A stretch of DNA of 64,000 bases from CBDCAS01 sp965214015. GTDB taxonomy: Bacteria > Pseudomonadota > Gammaproteobacteria > Coxiellales > Coxiellaceae. The notes beneath the pieces were generated by a model. It saw nothing but the letters and a program-made list of their open reading frames with translations. It was not told where the DNA came from and made no database searches. Positions within the stretch are counted from its first letter, which is position 1; the number at the start of each line of letters is the position of its first letter. The DNA lies in the NCBI GenBank assembly GCA_965214015.1, contig CBDCAS010000016.1:47894-111893 (forward strand), written 5' to 3'. A program made the position numbers and the translations under genes. This document shows positions 1 through 8,979 of this stretch, one piece after another.

Positions 1-1
1 C

Positions 2-61
2 ATAAAAACACCCTGTCCTGATTTTGGGGCTCATTGTCGTAAAGTACCTATTAATATATGA
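2..61 (+). CDS. C-terminal tail of an unknown protein upstream of virB6 (partial)
   Basis: An open frame enters from the left edge and ends in TGA just before virB6. The visible tail is about 19 residues and contains two cysteines followed by a KVPIN ending. Small VirB7-type lipoproteins sometimes end in a similar Cys/PVN-rich tail, and the position inside a virB operon would fit an accessory secretion gene. The fragment is too short to prove that it is coding, and the VirB7 idea is only a guess. Confidence 0.3.
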   Translation: MKTPCPDFGAHCRKVPINI

Positions 62-71
62 GATTATAATC

Positions 72-950
72 ATGCCTCAGTATTTTAATATTATTTTAGG
101 CTTATTTAATCAGGTGCATCACTTGCTTGATCAGTTCGTATTTTCTTCTTATCATCAACTAACTTTAGTATTAAGAATGCCACTTGCTTTGTGTATAACA
201 ATTTATGTCGTTTTGTTAGGTTACTCAGTGAGTCAAGGTTGGGTTGATCTTTCAATAAATCATGTAGTTAAAATTAGTTTAAAATTAAGCATTATTTTTA
301 GTTTAGCAATGAACTGGGATTTTTTTAGCCATTATATTGTGGACTTTATACAACAGGGATCCGGTCAGTTAGGCAGTGTTTTATTAAAATCGAGTTTAGG
401 ATTTTCTAAAATTGATCCTCAAAATGGAATAGAGGGAGCGTTACAATCGATTCTAAACCATTTTACTAAAATAGGATATTGGTTATGGCGGCGTGGATCA
501 TGGCATAGTTTGAGTCCTTATTTTGAGGCGATTGTTATTTGGGGTTCTAGTTTAGCCCTTATTTTATATGCTACTTTTCAGTTGATTATATCTAATATCA
601 TGTTATCTATTTTATTTGTTTTAGCACCATTGTTTTTTATTTTTCTAGTTTTTGATGCAACAAAAAATTTATTTAATCGTTGGTTTGGCCATATTATAAG
701 CTATGCTTTACTAATGATCTTTGTCTCAGCACTTCTATCTCTTGTTTTAAATATCACACAATGGAGTATTTCAGATATTACAGAATATAATTTATTAAAT
801 ACTTTATTTATTGTTAGTTTCATTCCTATCGTTGTTGTCTGTTTTATCAATATTTTTTTAATAAAATATGTGGCCAATATGGCACATAATATTGGTTTGA
901 GTTTTTCAATTTCTTTTTTAAGGAAGTTTTTTTATGAAAAAATTTATTGA
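72..950 (+). CDS. virB6: VirB6/TrbL-type inner-membrane channel protein of a type IV secretion system
   Basis: A 292-residue, very hydrophobic protein with at least five membrane spans: around residues 36-52, 65-85, a long hydrophobic block near 150-195, about 205-228, and 238-275. VirB6 proteins form part of the inner-membrane complex of P-type T4SSs and are poorly conserved, so the call rests on hydropathy, length and position directly before virB8. A TTG 48 bases upstream could also start the frame. The ATG at 72 is preferred because the extra residues look unlike a membrane-protein start. The 3' end overlaps virB8 by 17 bases, implying co-transcription. Confidence 0.8.
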   Translation: MPQYFNIILGLFNQVHHLLDQFVFSSYHQLTLVLRMPLALCITIYVVLLGYSVSQGWVDLSINHVVKISLKLSIIFSLAMNWDFFSHYIVDFIQQGSGQLGSVLLKSSLGFSKIDPQNGIEGALQSILNHFTKIGYWLWRRGSWHSLSPYFEAIVIWGSSLALILYATFQLIISNIMLSILFVLAPLFFIFLVFDATKNLFNRWFGHIISYALLMIFVSALLSLVLNITQWSISDITEYNLLNTLFIVSFIPIVVVCFINIFLIKYVANMAHNIGLSFSISFLRKFFYEKIY

Positions 951-1608
951 TAACTATTTTCAAGAATCAAGATCATGGTTTAGTGATATTTATATTGAAG
1001 CTATTGCTTCTAGAAATCGTTATCGGTTTGCATTTTTATGGAGTTTATTGATTATATCTTTATTTTTGGTTGGTTTTATTTTAATAATTCCACTACAGCA
1101 TTATCAAATTATTGTTGTCCATCATTCTGATGATGGAACTGTTTGGATAGATCAACCTAAGAATAAAAAATTTACTATAGATCATCTTCAAATTGAAAGT
1201 GACATTGTACGATATATTACAAATCGTGAAAGCTATAACACGTTAGATTATCATGATCACTACTCTTTGATTAATTTACTTTCAGCCTCTAAGGTAGCTA
1301 GAGCCTATCAACAGCAGCAAAGCACTAATAACTCAGACTCACCTATTAATCGTTTTAAAAATGAAATTACTCGAACAGTACAAGTACAAAATGTTATATA
1401 TCTTAATAAAAGTTTGAAGCACCCACTAGCCCAAGTAAATTTTATAGTGACTGATCGAGATCAAGTAACAGGACATAGTAAAAAAACACCATTATTAGCT
1501 ATAATTTCTTGGTGTTATCGTGGTATTCCAAAAGATCCAAGGTCTCAATGGCTAAATTGGGATGGTTTTACTGTAACCCATTATTCGATTCAACAAAGAA
1601 ATCTTTAG
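934..1608 (+). CDS. virB8: VirB8-type assembly factor of the type IV secretion system
   Basis: 224 residues: a short cytoplasmic N-terminus, a single membrane span at about residues 31-54, and a periplasmic NTF2-like domain. The RESYN motif followed by LD (residues 98-105) and the late SQWLNWDGFTV stretch match VirB8 C-terminal domains. VirB8 bridges the inner-membrane complex and the VirB9-VirB10 core. An AAGGA ribosome binding site lies inside the end of virB6. The length is normal for the family (about 220-240). The next gene starts 12 bases after the stop. Confidence 0.9.
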   Translation: MKKFIDNYFQESRSWFSDIYIEAIASRNRYRFAFLWSLLIISLFLVGFILIIPLQHYQIIVVHHSDDGTVWIDQPKNKKFTIDHLQIESDIVRYITNRESYNTLDYHDHYSLINLLSASKVARAYQQQQSTNNSDSPINRFKNEITRTVQVQNVIYLNKSLKHPLAQVNFIVTDRDQVTGHSKKTPLLAIISWCYRGIPKDPRSQWLNWDGFTVTHYSIQQRNL

Positions 1609-1620
1609 AGAGTATTTGAT

Positions 1621-2307
1621 ATGAAAAAATGGAGTGTATTATTTGTTCTTTTTGGAGTGGCTCTAGCAGCCTCTTATCCTAATGTGAAAAGGATTCCATT
1701 TATTAAAAACCAAGTAATTGCTATTAATGCAAGTACTTTTACTGTGACTGAAATTCAGTTTAATCAACAAGAAAAGATTCTGAGTATTCAAAATGGTGAT
1801 ATTGCAGCATGGACTATCGATGTTAGTAAAATATTACCTAATACATTATTTATTAAGCCTACTATAGTAGGATCAAATACAAATATGACTGTAATTACCA
1901 ATCATCATACCTATTATTTTCATTTAATAAGTCAATCATTAGGGCAGAAAACACTCTATGCATTAAAATTTTTCTATCCAAAAAAAGGGGTTAAAAATTT
2001 AAAATTAAAGAAATCCTATGTTTATTCTAGTGATCATTGGGATTATAGTTTTCATGGCTCAAAAGTCATTATGCCACTACATGTATTTGATGATGGTCAT
2101 TTTACTTATTTTCAACTAAGAGAAGGTCAGATAGTTCCGGCTATTTTTATTGTTGATAATCGAAAAGGTGAAGAGTCTGTTGTTAATTATAGACGTGAAG
2201 GATCCTATTTAATAGTTCATCGTTTATCTCCTCAATTTACATTACGCTTTGGGAAATATCAGGTAGCTAGTATTTTTAATAATCGTTTAATTAGGATATA
2301 TCAATGA
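1621..2307 (+). CDS. virB9: VirB9/CagX-type outer-membrane core protein of the type IV secretion system
   Basis: 228 residues beginning with a probable signal peptide (residues 1-17, cut near AAS). The C-terminal half carries the CagX/VirB9 signature: VFDDGHFTYFQL (about 154-165), a PAIF strand, VNYRREGSYLIV and a terminal F-x-LRFG. VirB9 forms the outer-membrane ring together with VirB7 and the C-terminal part of VirB10. Family members are usually 250-290 residues, so the N-terminal beta domain is slightly short. The stop overlaps the virB10 start by four bases (ATGA), showing translational coupling. Confidence 0.92.
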   Translation: MKKWSVLFVLFGVALAASYPNVKRIPFIKNQVIAINASTFTVTEIQFNQQEKILSIQNGDIAAWTIDVSKILPNTLFIKPTIVGSNTNMTVITNHHTYYFHLISQSLGQKTLYALKFFYPKKGVKNLKLKKSYVYSSDHWDYSFHGSKVIMPLHVFDDGHFTYFQLREGQIVPAIFIVDNRKGEESVVNYRREGSYLIVHRLSPQFTLRFGKYQVASIFNNRLIRIYQ

Positions 2308-3347
2308 TTGAACGTGACAATTTGGACAAATTATGCCAGAGTCAAACTCATGTTTTAAAAAAAAGATTTTTAGATTGGCAAAGAAGATTATACATTATAT
2401 TTTTATTTCTTCTAAGCTTTTTTTTATTAATTCCTTTATTTTTTTATCATAAAAAACAGCATAAAATAATACCCAGTGATGCAGATAATAGTAAGAATTT
2501 CCATGCTGCATTGGCAGCTAATCTAGTTAGGTTGCATCAGCTGCAAAACATGCAATTGAAAAAAATGTTTCCTATAGAAATAAATCAACATCATTTAAAT
2601 ACAATGAATCAAGTGCGCCAACATGCGCCGACTCGAGCTTACACCATAGAAGAGCATCACATAATACATCAAAAAACACCTCTTACTCCCACCTTATTGG
2701 ATCGATCCAATGACGCTAGTTTTGTGAATCAATCTTTACAGGCACCACGAGTTATGGCAAACCGTTTAGTGCATCCAACAGATACAGTGCCACAGGGTGA
2801 GTTGATTCAAGCAGTTCTTGAAACTGCGATAAATTCAGAATTACCAGGAATGATTCGTGCGGTAGTGGCTAGGCCAGTGTATTCTTATCTTGGGAATCGA
2901 CTATTAATACCAGCAGGCTCACGCCTTATTGGACAGTATTCTTCACAAATTTTGCAAGGCATGCGCCGTATTATGGTTATTTGGCAGCGTATATTATTGC
3001 CCGATGGTGTTTCTATTCAGATTAATAGTCCTGGCAGTGATACTTTGGGTCAATCGGGACTTCGTGTGGATGCTGTAAATACCCATTTTTTTCAGCGTTT
3101 TAGTAATGCCAGTTTACTTTCTCTAATAGGAGCAGCAAGTGCAAACTGGAATGTGGGCAGTAATGAATCAGATAATGCCTCTCAACGATATCGAACAGCA
3201 TTGTCACACTCTTTTCAATCCAGTGCTGGTCGGGCTTTAAACCATGATTTTTCTATTAAGCCAACGTTACATGTAAATCAGGGATCTCAGATAACTGTTT
3301 TTGTAGCGCGTGATTTAGATTTTTATTCGACTGAAAAGCTAAAGTAA
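2304..3347 (+). CDS. virB10: VirB10/TrbI-type core-complex protein of the type IV secretion system
   Basis: 347 residues: a basic cytoplasmic N-terminus, one membrane span at about 29-47, a variable linker, and a TrbI-like beta-barrel domain from about residue 165 to the end. The domain shows the family pattern IRAVVARPVYS, LLIPAGSRLIGQY, IWQRILLPDG and a GLRVDAVNTHF segment. VirB10 spans both membranes and relays ATP-driven change to the outer-membrane pore. The linker is rich in His and Gln rather than the usual Pro, which is a mild oddity. Confidence 0.93.
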   Translation: MIERDNLDKLCQSQTHVLKKRFLDWQRRLYIIFLFLLSFFLLIPLFFYHKKQHKIIPSDADNSKNFHAALAANLVRLHQLQNMQLKKMFPIEINQHHLNTMNQVRQHAPTRAYTIEEHHIIHQKTPLTPTLLDRSNDASFVNQSLQAPRVMANRLVHPTDTVPQGELIQAVLETAINSELPGMIRAVVARPVYSYLGNRLLIPAGSRLIGQYSSQILQGMRRIMVIWQRILLPDGVSIQINSPGSDTLGQSGLRVDAVNTHFFQRFSNASLLSLIGAASANWNVGSNESDNASQRYRTALSHSFQSSAGRALNHDFSIKPTLHVNQGSQITVFVARDLDFYSTEKLK

Positions 3348-3380
3348 TAAGTAGCCTCTTAGCAATATAGATGACAACTT

Positions 3381-4382
3381 ATGTTGACTGATATTACGTC
3401 TGATTATTTATTAAAACCGATTATGTCATGGGTTAATGACGATCAAGTAACAGAGATTGTACTTAATAAGCCGGGTAGTATTTTTGTTGAACGTCTAGAT
3501 CGTTTTCAACAATATGAAATACCTGAGTTTGATGAAAAATATTTAAATCAACTTTTTCGTTTAATTGCCAATGAAAATCATCAGGAATTAAACAATAAAA
3601 ATCCTTTGATGTCTGGTATTTTACAAAATGGCTCTCGAATTCAACTTGTTGCTCCGCCAGTATCTTGCTCTTTTGCCTTTGCCATCCGAATTAAGCGAGC
3701 ATGTCAAATAGATTTAGAAACTTTGAATCATAATGGTTATTTCAATAATACCTGCCTATTTTCCGTCGATGGAGATTCAGATTTGGAGCAGGTAGAGAAG
3801 GCGCTTTTATCTGCTTATCAAGCAGGTGAATGGCAAAAATTTGTTCAATTAGCATTAGAGTCTCGTAAAAATATTGTCATCTCAGGAGCCACTTCTAGCG
3901 GAAAAACAACATTTATGAACGCATGTCTTAATGAATTACCAGAGCAAGAGCGGCTTGTGATCTTAGAAGATACTCATGAAATTGATGTTAAACATAATAA
4001 CGTACTGAAATTATTAGCTTATAAGAATCAAAAAGAGGGTTTCAATATTAGTATGCAAGATCTACTTCAGTGCAGTCTAAGGCTGCGGCCTGATCGTATC
4101 ATTGTAGGAGAGGTGCGCGGTAGAGAACTCTTAGACTATATTGCAGCCAGCTTGACAGGACATCGTGGTGCTATTACAACCATTCATGCAGAGAATCCTC
4201 GAATTGCTTTTATTAGAATGTGTCAAATGTATAAACTTAATGCCTTACCTGCCATGTCAGACTCTGATATTTATAATGAGATTAAACAAGCTGTAGATAT
4301 TATTTTTCAATTAAAGTACAACCAGTTAGGACGGTATCTTCATAGTGTTTATTTAAAAATAGAATCACACTCAAGTAAGTAA
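3381..4382 (+). CDS. virB11: VirB11-type traffic ATPase of the type IV secretion system
   Basis: 333 residues, normal for the family. The N-terminal domain (1-150) is followed by an ATPase domain with Walker A GATSSGKTT (169-177), Asp box ILEDTHE (194-200), Walker B RIIVGEVRG (239-247) and His box GHRGAITTIHA (260-270). It is a hexameric cytoplasmic ATPase that drives pilus assembly and substrate passage. It follows virB10 by 33 bases. No VirD4 coupling protein follows within the window, and virB1-virB5 would lie to the left of it. Confidence 0.95.
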   Translation: MLTDITSDYLLKPIMSWVNDDQVTEIVLNKPGSIFVERLDRFQQYEIPEFDEKYLNQLFRLIANENHQELNNKNPLMSGILQNGSRIQLVAPPVSCSFAFAIRIKRACQIDLETLNHNGYFNNTCLFSVDGDSDLEQVEKALLSAYQAGEWQKFVQLALESRKNIVISGATSSGKTTFMNACLNELPEQERLVILEDTHEIDVKHNNVLKLLAYKNQKEGFNISMQDLLQCSLRLRPDRIIVGEVRGRELLDYIAASLTGHRGAITTIHAENPRIAFIRMCQMYKLNALPAMSDSDIYNEIKQAVDIIFQLKYNQLGRYLHSVYLKIESHSSK

Positions 4383-4531
4383 TTTGATTAGAACTTTGTA
4401 GTAAAAAAACCTGTGTTGTGTGCTCTTTTTTCTGCTCTACAATGTTAAGTGCGTTCTTATTTATATTTCTATAAAAAGTAGTACATTTAGTTGGCTTGCT
4501 TTTCAAAAATAAATAGAGTGAAATAAGAAGC

Positions 4532-4565
4532 GTGGCAGTAAGGTGCAGCAACACCTCACTGCCAC
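4532..4565. other. Strong inverted repeat between virB11 and the next small ORF
   Basis: Two 14-base arms (4532-4545 and 4552-4565) pair with a single mismatch around a six-base loop. No U-run follows on either strand, so this is not a standard intrinsic terminator. It sits 30 bases before the next ORF and could be an mRNA-stabilising or processing hairpin, or an operator. Confidence 0.5.
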
Positions 4566-4595
4566 TAACCAATAAACAATCATACAGGATTGCTA

Positions 4596-4904
4596 ATGGC
4601 TAATGACAGTTTAGCGGATGAGACTCGCGCTCACCAGCCCTTCAGGAAGAATAATGGAGAATATCGTAGTGATCTTCTCCTAGCTTCTACTCAAACACCC
4701 TTCGTACTCTTCTTTACTCATATTGAGATTAATCGCTTGAAGCATTTGCTTGCTATAGGCAACCGCTTGTCTCGACAAATAAACTCCGCAGAGGCTCATC
4801 TCTGGGAAGAGTTGTCGGAACAGTTTGCAGTGTTTATAGAAAAAGCGAAGAAGAGAACCACTCAGAAGGGTGGGACTGGTGCTGATCATGAGCCACTTGG
4901 TTGA
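4596..4904 (+). CDS. Small hypothetical protein downstream of virB11
   Basis: An open frame of 102 residues (or 104 from a TTG six bases upstream). It is charged, has no signal peptide or membrane span, and contains a likely amphipathic helical stretch around residues 45-90 ending in a basic KAKKRTTQKGG tail. I do not recognise a family. An AGG ribosome-binding remnant precedes the start. The same strand and short spacing after virB11 suggest it could be an operon member, but no conserved motif supports a secretion role. Confidence 0.45.
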   Translation: MANDSLADETRAHQPFRKNNGEYRSDLLLASTQTPFVLFFTHIEINRLKHLLAIGNRLSRQINSAEAHLWEELSEQFAVFIEKAKKRTTQKGGTGADHEPLG

Positions 4905-4983
4905 CCGGCTGCTGGTTGGGTGGGTGTCACTATTACTGGGCTTAGTATCGGTTTCTGGGCCTAAGTCAGTACACTCTGCCTGA
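4888..4983 (+). CDS. Possible 31-residue single-span membrane peptide
   Basis: A short frame begins inside the end of the preceding ORF and encodes a peptide with one hydrophobic helix (VGWVSLLLGLVSVSG). It could be a small membrane subunit, or the remaining N-terminal anchor of a lost larger gene such as a coupling protein, which usually begins with such spans. No clear ribosome binding site is visible. This is weakly supported and is recorded because of its position at the end of the secretion operon. Confidence 0.25.
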   Translation: MSHLVDRLLVGWVSLLLGLVSVSGPKSVHSA

Positions 4984-5160
4984 TCAGCAGAAGGTTTGAT
5001 AGTATGATAGGTTGCTAATTTTTTGTAGTTTATAGGAGTAAATTAATTTGTGGGCACAAAAAGAGATTGAAAAAATTGTAAATAATCTATGTGTGGTTTC
5101 ATTGATATTTCTTCTTACAATGATTATCGTGTAGTTTTGTACATAAAGAGAACGAATTAT

Positions 5161-5569
5161 ATGAGATTTCAAAAAAAATTTATGCTGCTGATAGAAACTT
5201 TATTCTTCATGGTCAGTCCTATTTTTGCTAATACCACCATGAGTTTTCTAACGATCACTGATATTCATCTTAACGATCCATAGAAACTCGCCTTCTATCA
5301 AAGTTTTTAAAATGGAGCATCGTCACCGTCATTGGATTATAAATAATTACACTGCTTATCAAATACATAGGAAAAATACTAAAATAGTATTATCAAAATA
5401 TTATGATTTCGTAGATACTTACTGTAAAAAATTACTTATTTCAAAAAGTATCAATGACTGTTTAAGTCACATTAAATTTCGTGATATTCTTCCTTGTTAT
5501 ACTGTTAACAACTTAAATTATAGATGTTATAAAGCACGATCCCCTCAATCATTCTATGTGAGTCAATAA
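5161..5569 (+). pseudogene. Remains of a secreted metallophosphoesterase (acid sphingomyelinase-like) gene
   Basis: From 5161 a signal peptide (basic start, hydrophobic core, SPIFA cleavage region) runs into FLTITDIHLNDP, the first metal-binding block (D-x-H) of calcineurin-like phosphoesterases such as acid sphingomyelinase-like enzymes. A TAG stop then ends the frame at 5283. After a gap a different frame (5312-5569) carries an 85-residue Cys- and Tyr-rich stretch that could be the original C-terminus. The other metal-binding blocks (GD.., GNHE, H..H) are absent, so a large internal deletion is inferred. The enzyme identity is family knowledge applied to one motif. The C-terminal assignment is tentative. 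Confidence 0.5.
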
Positions 5570-5631
5570 GGTCAGATAACTTTGTAAATATTTAGTGATT
5601 TATTTAGATTAAAATTTACATTATTTATAAA

Positions 5632-6963
5632 TTAGGTTTTAAAGAATTGCTTATTTTCATAGTATTTTAAGCTATGTATACTTTTTAAAATTGTCAGAGC
5701 TTCGTAGAGTTGATAGTCTTGTTTTGCTAATTCAAATTCTTTTTTATGGAGTTTTATTAAGAGGTTTCTCTTTTCTATATTTATTTTATTCTTGCTATTT
5801 AAGTGATTTTGATAATCACTTTCATCAATATTTAATAATCCTTGAATATCATGCTTGCTGACTGTTAATTCAGGCACAGTAACATCGGGTAATATCCCCT
5901 GAGCCTGTATCACACGACCAGATGGAGTGTGGTAGAGTGCTGTTGTGAGTTTAATAGCAGTGTAGTTACTAATAGGTAATACTGTTTGTACCGATCCTTT
6001 ACCAAAGCTTCGAGTACCAATAATGACAGCACGTTTATAGTCCTGCAAAGCGCCAGCGACAATTTCAGAGGCCGATGCTGAGCCCCCATTGATAATCACC
6101 ACGAGTGGAACATTTGGTATGATATCACCCTCTGTTGCTTGTAATTTTATACTGTTTCCTTTTGTTCGTTCTTTAGTAGAGACAATTACATTGTGATATT
6201 GGTGGAGGTGTTTTGCATCGAGAAAAGTATTGGCGACTTGTGCCCCAGCTTTTAGGAGTCCGCCTGGATTGTTACGAAGGTCAAGAATCAGTCCAGATAG
6301 CGTGCCGTTTGATTCCTTAAATAGTTGCTGGATGGCGCTTTTAAGGGCTTGTTGCACAGCACCTTGGAAGAAAGTAATGCGAATATAGCCATAATTATTT
6401 TCTAATAGTTTCTTTTTAACAGTCACCAGTTTAATGGTATTACGGGTAACGGTGAGCTTTAGAGGTTTCTTTTCATTTTTTCGTAGAATAGTGAGTTTTA
6501 CTTTAGTGCCACGTTTGCCTTTAATGTGACTAATTGCTTCGCGCAAGCTCATGTTTTGTACGAGCTTACTGTTGACTTTGATAATAAGATCATTTGCTTT
6601 GATACCTGCTTGTGCTGCAGGTGTGCCTTCTAGTGGGCTGATGACTTTCAGCATTTCTCCATCGGTTGTCAGCTCAACACCAATACCTACAAATTTTCCT
6701 GATACTGCTGTTTGCAGCTCTTTTAGATCGTCTTCATCTAAATAAGAGGAATGTGGATCTAGATGAGATACCATCCCTCGAATCGCATTTGAGAATAATG
6801 TTTTGTCTGTTGTTTTTTTTATATAGTAATGTTTGATGACTGCAATGGCTTGTACGAATTGTTTAATTTGATCTTCTGGCAGTTGGTAGGTAGTTTTTTG
6901 AGTGTAAGAGAGGCTTGGCAGGAAAAGTGTAATTAATAGGCAGATTTTTAAGATTTTTTTCAT
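5632..6963 (-). CDS. ctpA: S41 family carboxy-terminal processing protease
   Basis: 443 residues with a signal peptide (1-20), a PDZ domain (about 92-175) and an S41 catalytic domain. The Ser-Lys dyad is visible as S297 in GGSASASE and K322 in FGKGSVQ, 25 residues apart as in characterised Ctp enzymes. It acts in the periplasm, trimming C-termini of envelope proteins or cell-wall hydrolases. In many gammaproteobacteria the order is gpmI-envC-ctp. Here gpmI lies upstream on the same strand but envC is missing. The length is like the shorter CtpA group rather than E. coli Prc. Confidence 0.93.
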   Translation of the reverse strand: MKKILKICLLITLFLPSLSYTQKTTYQLPEDQIKQFVQAIAVIKHYYIKKTTDKTLFSNAIRGMVSHLDPHSSYLDEDDLKELQTAVSGKFVGIGVELTTDGEMLKVISPLEGTPAAQAGIKANDLIIKVNSKLVQNMSLREAISHIKGKRGTKVKLTILRKNEKKPLKLTVTRNTIKLVTVKKKLLENNYGYIRITFFQGAVQQALKSAIQQLFKESNGTLSGLILDLRNNPGGLLKAGAQVANTFLDAKHLHQYHNVIVSTKERTKGNSIKLQATEGDIIPNVPLVVIINGGSASASEIVAGALQDYKRAVIIGTRSFGKGSVQTVLPISNYTAIKLTTALYHTPSGRVIQAQGILPDVTVPELTVSKHDIQGLLNIDESDYQNHLNSKNKINIEKRNLLIKLHKKEFELAKQDYQLYEALTILKSIHSLKYYENKQFFKT

Positions 6964-7387
6964 TTTTTCCTTTCCTTGCTGATAGAATATAGTGAATCGA
7001 TAGTATTTTTATGCTTCTGCTATCGAAGTGAAATCACCAAAATGTACAGAAGTTGCCCATAAGTGTTATATAGCACATGATGGTGGCTAGCGTTTTCTAC
7101 AATCATTGCTGTGATTGAGAGTAGACAAAAAACCATAGTTTAGAAGCTATTTTTGTAGAGACGAGCGATCGTATCAATGGACTGGATTGAGTAAGGTTTA
7201 CTGGCCATATAGCTGGATTTCCACTTAATTTGACCCATTTTGATTGGTACAAAGATTAGTTATAGATAGCCTCAATAAAAGTATAGGCAAGGCTTGAGAG
7301 GGTAAGCCTTGCCAGGGTGACTTTAAACCTGGTGGCAAGACTCGTGTAATATTTTAATGACTAACCACCATAGTACTTTCACCTCTG
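6964..7387. other. 424-base gap between ctp and gpmI where envC would be expected
   Basis: No gene longer than about 35 codons with recognisable similarity is seen here. A minus-strand 32-codon frame starts near 7240 but has no known match. Two competing hairpins lie near the gpmI end. The gap holds the spot usually occupied by envC. I could not recognise envC remnants by eye. Confidence 0.5.
7286..7313 (-). terminator. Candidate terminator hairpin for gpmI
   Basis: A perfect ten-base stem (7286-7295 with 7304-7313) closes an eight-base loop. Read on the minus strand it is followed by a short U-rich stretch. The segment around 7308-7316 can instead pair with 7331-7342, so two mutually exclusive folds are possible. 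Confidence 0.4.
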
Positions 7388-8923
7388 TTATGATTCAGGC
7401 TTTAGAGCTAGTAAAGAATGTCCGGTCATTTCCTGAGGTTGAGGCAGGCCTAGTAGCGTCAGTAGTGTTGGTGCTATATCGTCAAGGGCTCCTGATTGTG
7501 CTGTGAGATACGCACGTTTCCCTACGTAAATAAAAGGGACGAGGTTATTGGTATGAGCAGTGTGGGGCTGGTGATTCTTTTCATCATACATAGTTTCAAT
7601 ATTGCCATGATCTGCTGTAATGATCGCCTCCCCATCGACTTTTTTGAGTGCATCAACGATACGATGTAAGCATGTGTCGATGACTGAAATCGCTTTTTTG
7701 GCTGCAGGATAATTACCAGTGTGGCCTACCATATCGGGGTTTGCATAATTACAAATAATAAGATCGTATTTTTTTGACTCGATTGCCTTGGTAAGTTGCA
7801 GGGTGAGTTCAGCAGCAGCCATTTCAGGTTGCATATCATAGGTAGCTACTTGTGGTGAAGGAATTAAAATACGCTCTTCTTGTTTAAAAGGGATCTCTTG
7901 CCCCCCATTCATAAAGTAGGTGACGTGAGCGTACTTTTCGGTTTCTGCAATACGCAATTGTGTTAAACCTTGTTTTGCGATGTATTCTCCAAGGATATTA
8001 TTTAGGGGTATCGATGAGAAAGCGGCTGTTGCGTTTATATCGTTTGCATATTCAGTTAATGTAATAAAAAGGCTCAGCTTTGGTATTACTGTGCGTTGAA
8101 AACCGTGAAACTTGGGGTCTGTTAAAGCGTAGGTTAATTGGCGTGCACGGTCTGCACGAAAGTTCATAAAAATAACAATATCATTGGGTTTGAGTATTAT
8201 CGGGGCGTGGCCTTCTTTGGTAATAAGGGTAGGTTTGACAAATTCATCAGTCTCTCCCCGTTGGTATGCTTTTTTTAAGGCTTGCTCTGCAGTATCTGCA
8301 CGGAATTTAGCACTACCTTGTGTGAGTAAATCATAGGCTACTTGAGTCCGTTGCCATCGATGGTCGCGATCCATTGCATAGTAACGGCCCATAATCGATA
8401 CAATATGGGGACTGAGTTTTTTTAAAGAAGTCATCGCTGATTGAGGAGGACTATCACGACCGTCTAATAGAGCATGAACATAGCATTTGCTTACTCCCTG
8501 GCAAGAGAGCATATTTACCATAGATTCAATGTGGTGTTCATGGCTGTGAACACCGCCAGGCGATAATAATCCAACGATATGAATGGAGCTATTATATTTT
8601 TTAGCCGTATTAACTGCTTTTAAAAAAGTCGAGTTTTTAAAAAAATCACGGTTTTTAATGGCTTGATTAATACGAGTTAAGTCTTGTGGCACTTTACGGC
8701 CTGCCCCAATGTGTAAGTGGCCCACCTCTGAGTTGCCCATCTGTCCTTTCGGTAATCCGACTGCTTCACCAGAGGCTAAAATCAGCGTATTTGGGTAATT
8801 TTTAAAAAGGGAGTCAATAAAAGGCGTATCCACTTTAAGAATCGGGTTAAATTGAGCCTCTTCACGATGGCCCCAGCCGTCTAAGATAATAAGTGCTGTT
8901 GGGGATTTCTTTTTACTATACAT
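7388..8923 (-). CDS. gpmI: 2,3-bisphosphoglycerate-independent phosphoglycerate mutase
   Basis: 511 residues, full family length. It interconverts 3- and 2-phosphoglycerate in glycolysis and gluconeogenesis using two Mn ions. The alkaline-phosphatase-type metal motif LIILDGWG (D15) and the phospho-Ser motif GQMGNSEVGH (S65) are present, as are LLDGRDSPP, GRYYAMDRD, ITADHGN and the NNLVPF region. It is a cytoplasmic enzyme. It is divergently transcribed from yibN-grxC-secB-gpsA, the same neighbourhood as in E. coli. Confidence 0.97.
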   Translation of the reverse strand: MYSKKKSPTALIILDGWGHREEAQFNPILKVDTPFIDSLFKNYPNTLILASGEAVGLPKGQMGNSEVGHLHIGAGRKVPQDLTRINQAIKNRDFFKNSTFLKAVNTAKKYNSSIHIVGLLSPGGVHSHEHHIESMVNMLSCQGVSKCYVHALLDGRDSPPQSAMTSLKKLSPHIVSIMGRYYAMDRDHRWQRTQVAYDLLTQGSAKFRADTAEQALKKAYQRGETDEFVKPTLITKEGHAPIILKPNDIVIFMNFRADRARQLTYALTDPKFHGFQRTVIPKLSLFITLTEYANDINATAAFSSIPLNNILGEYIAKQGLTQLRIAETEKYAHVTYFMNGGQEIPFKQEERILIPSPQVATYDMQPEMAAAELTLQLTKAIESKKYDLIICNYANPDMVGHTGNYPAAKKAISVIDTCLHRIVDALKKVDGEAIITADHGNIETMYDEKNHQPHTAHTNNLVPFIYVGKRAYLTAQSGALDDIAPTLLTLLGLPQPQEMTGHSLLALKPES

Positions 8924-8979
8924 TTTTGTGCCTTACCAAAGACTTTTATTATACCTAGTGAATTATTAAAGAATCCAGG

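Noticed and set aside
4300..4572. Minus-strand 90-codon ORF across the virB11 end
   Set aside because: It overlaps virB11 and the inverted repeat, with low-complexity composition and no ribosome binding site.
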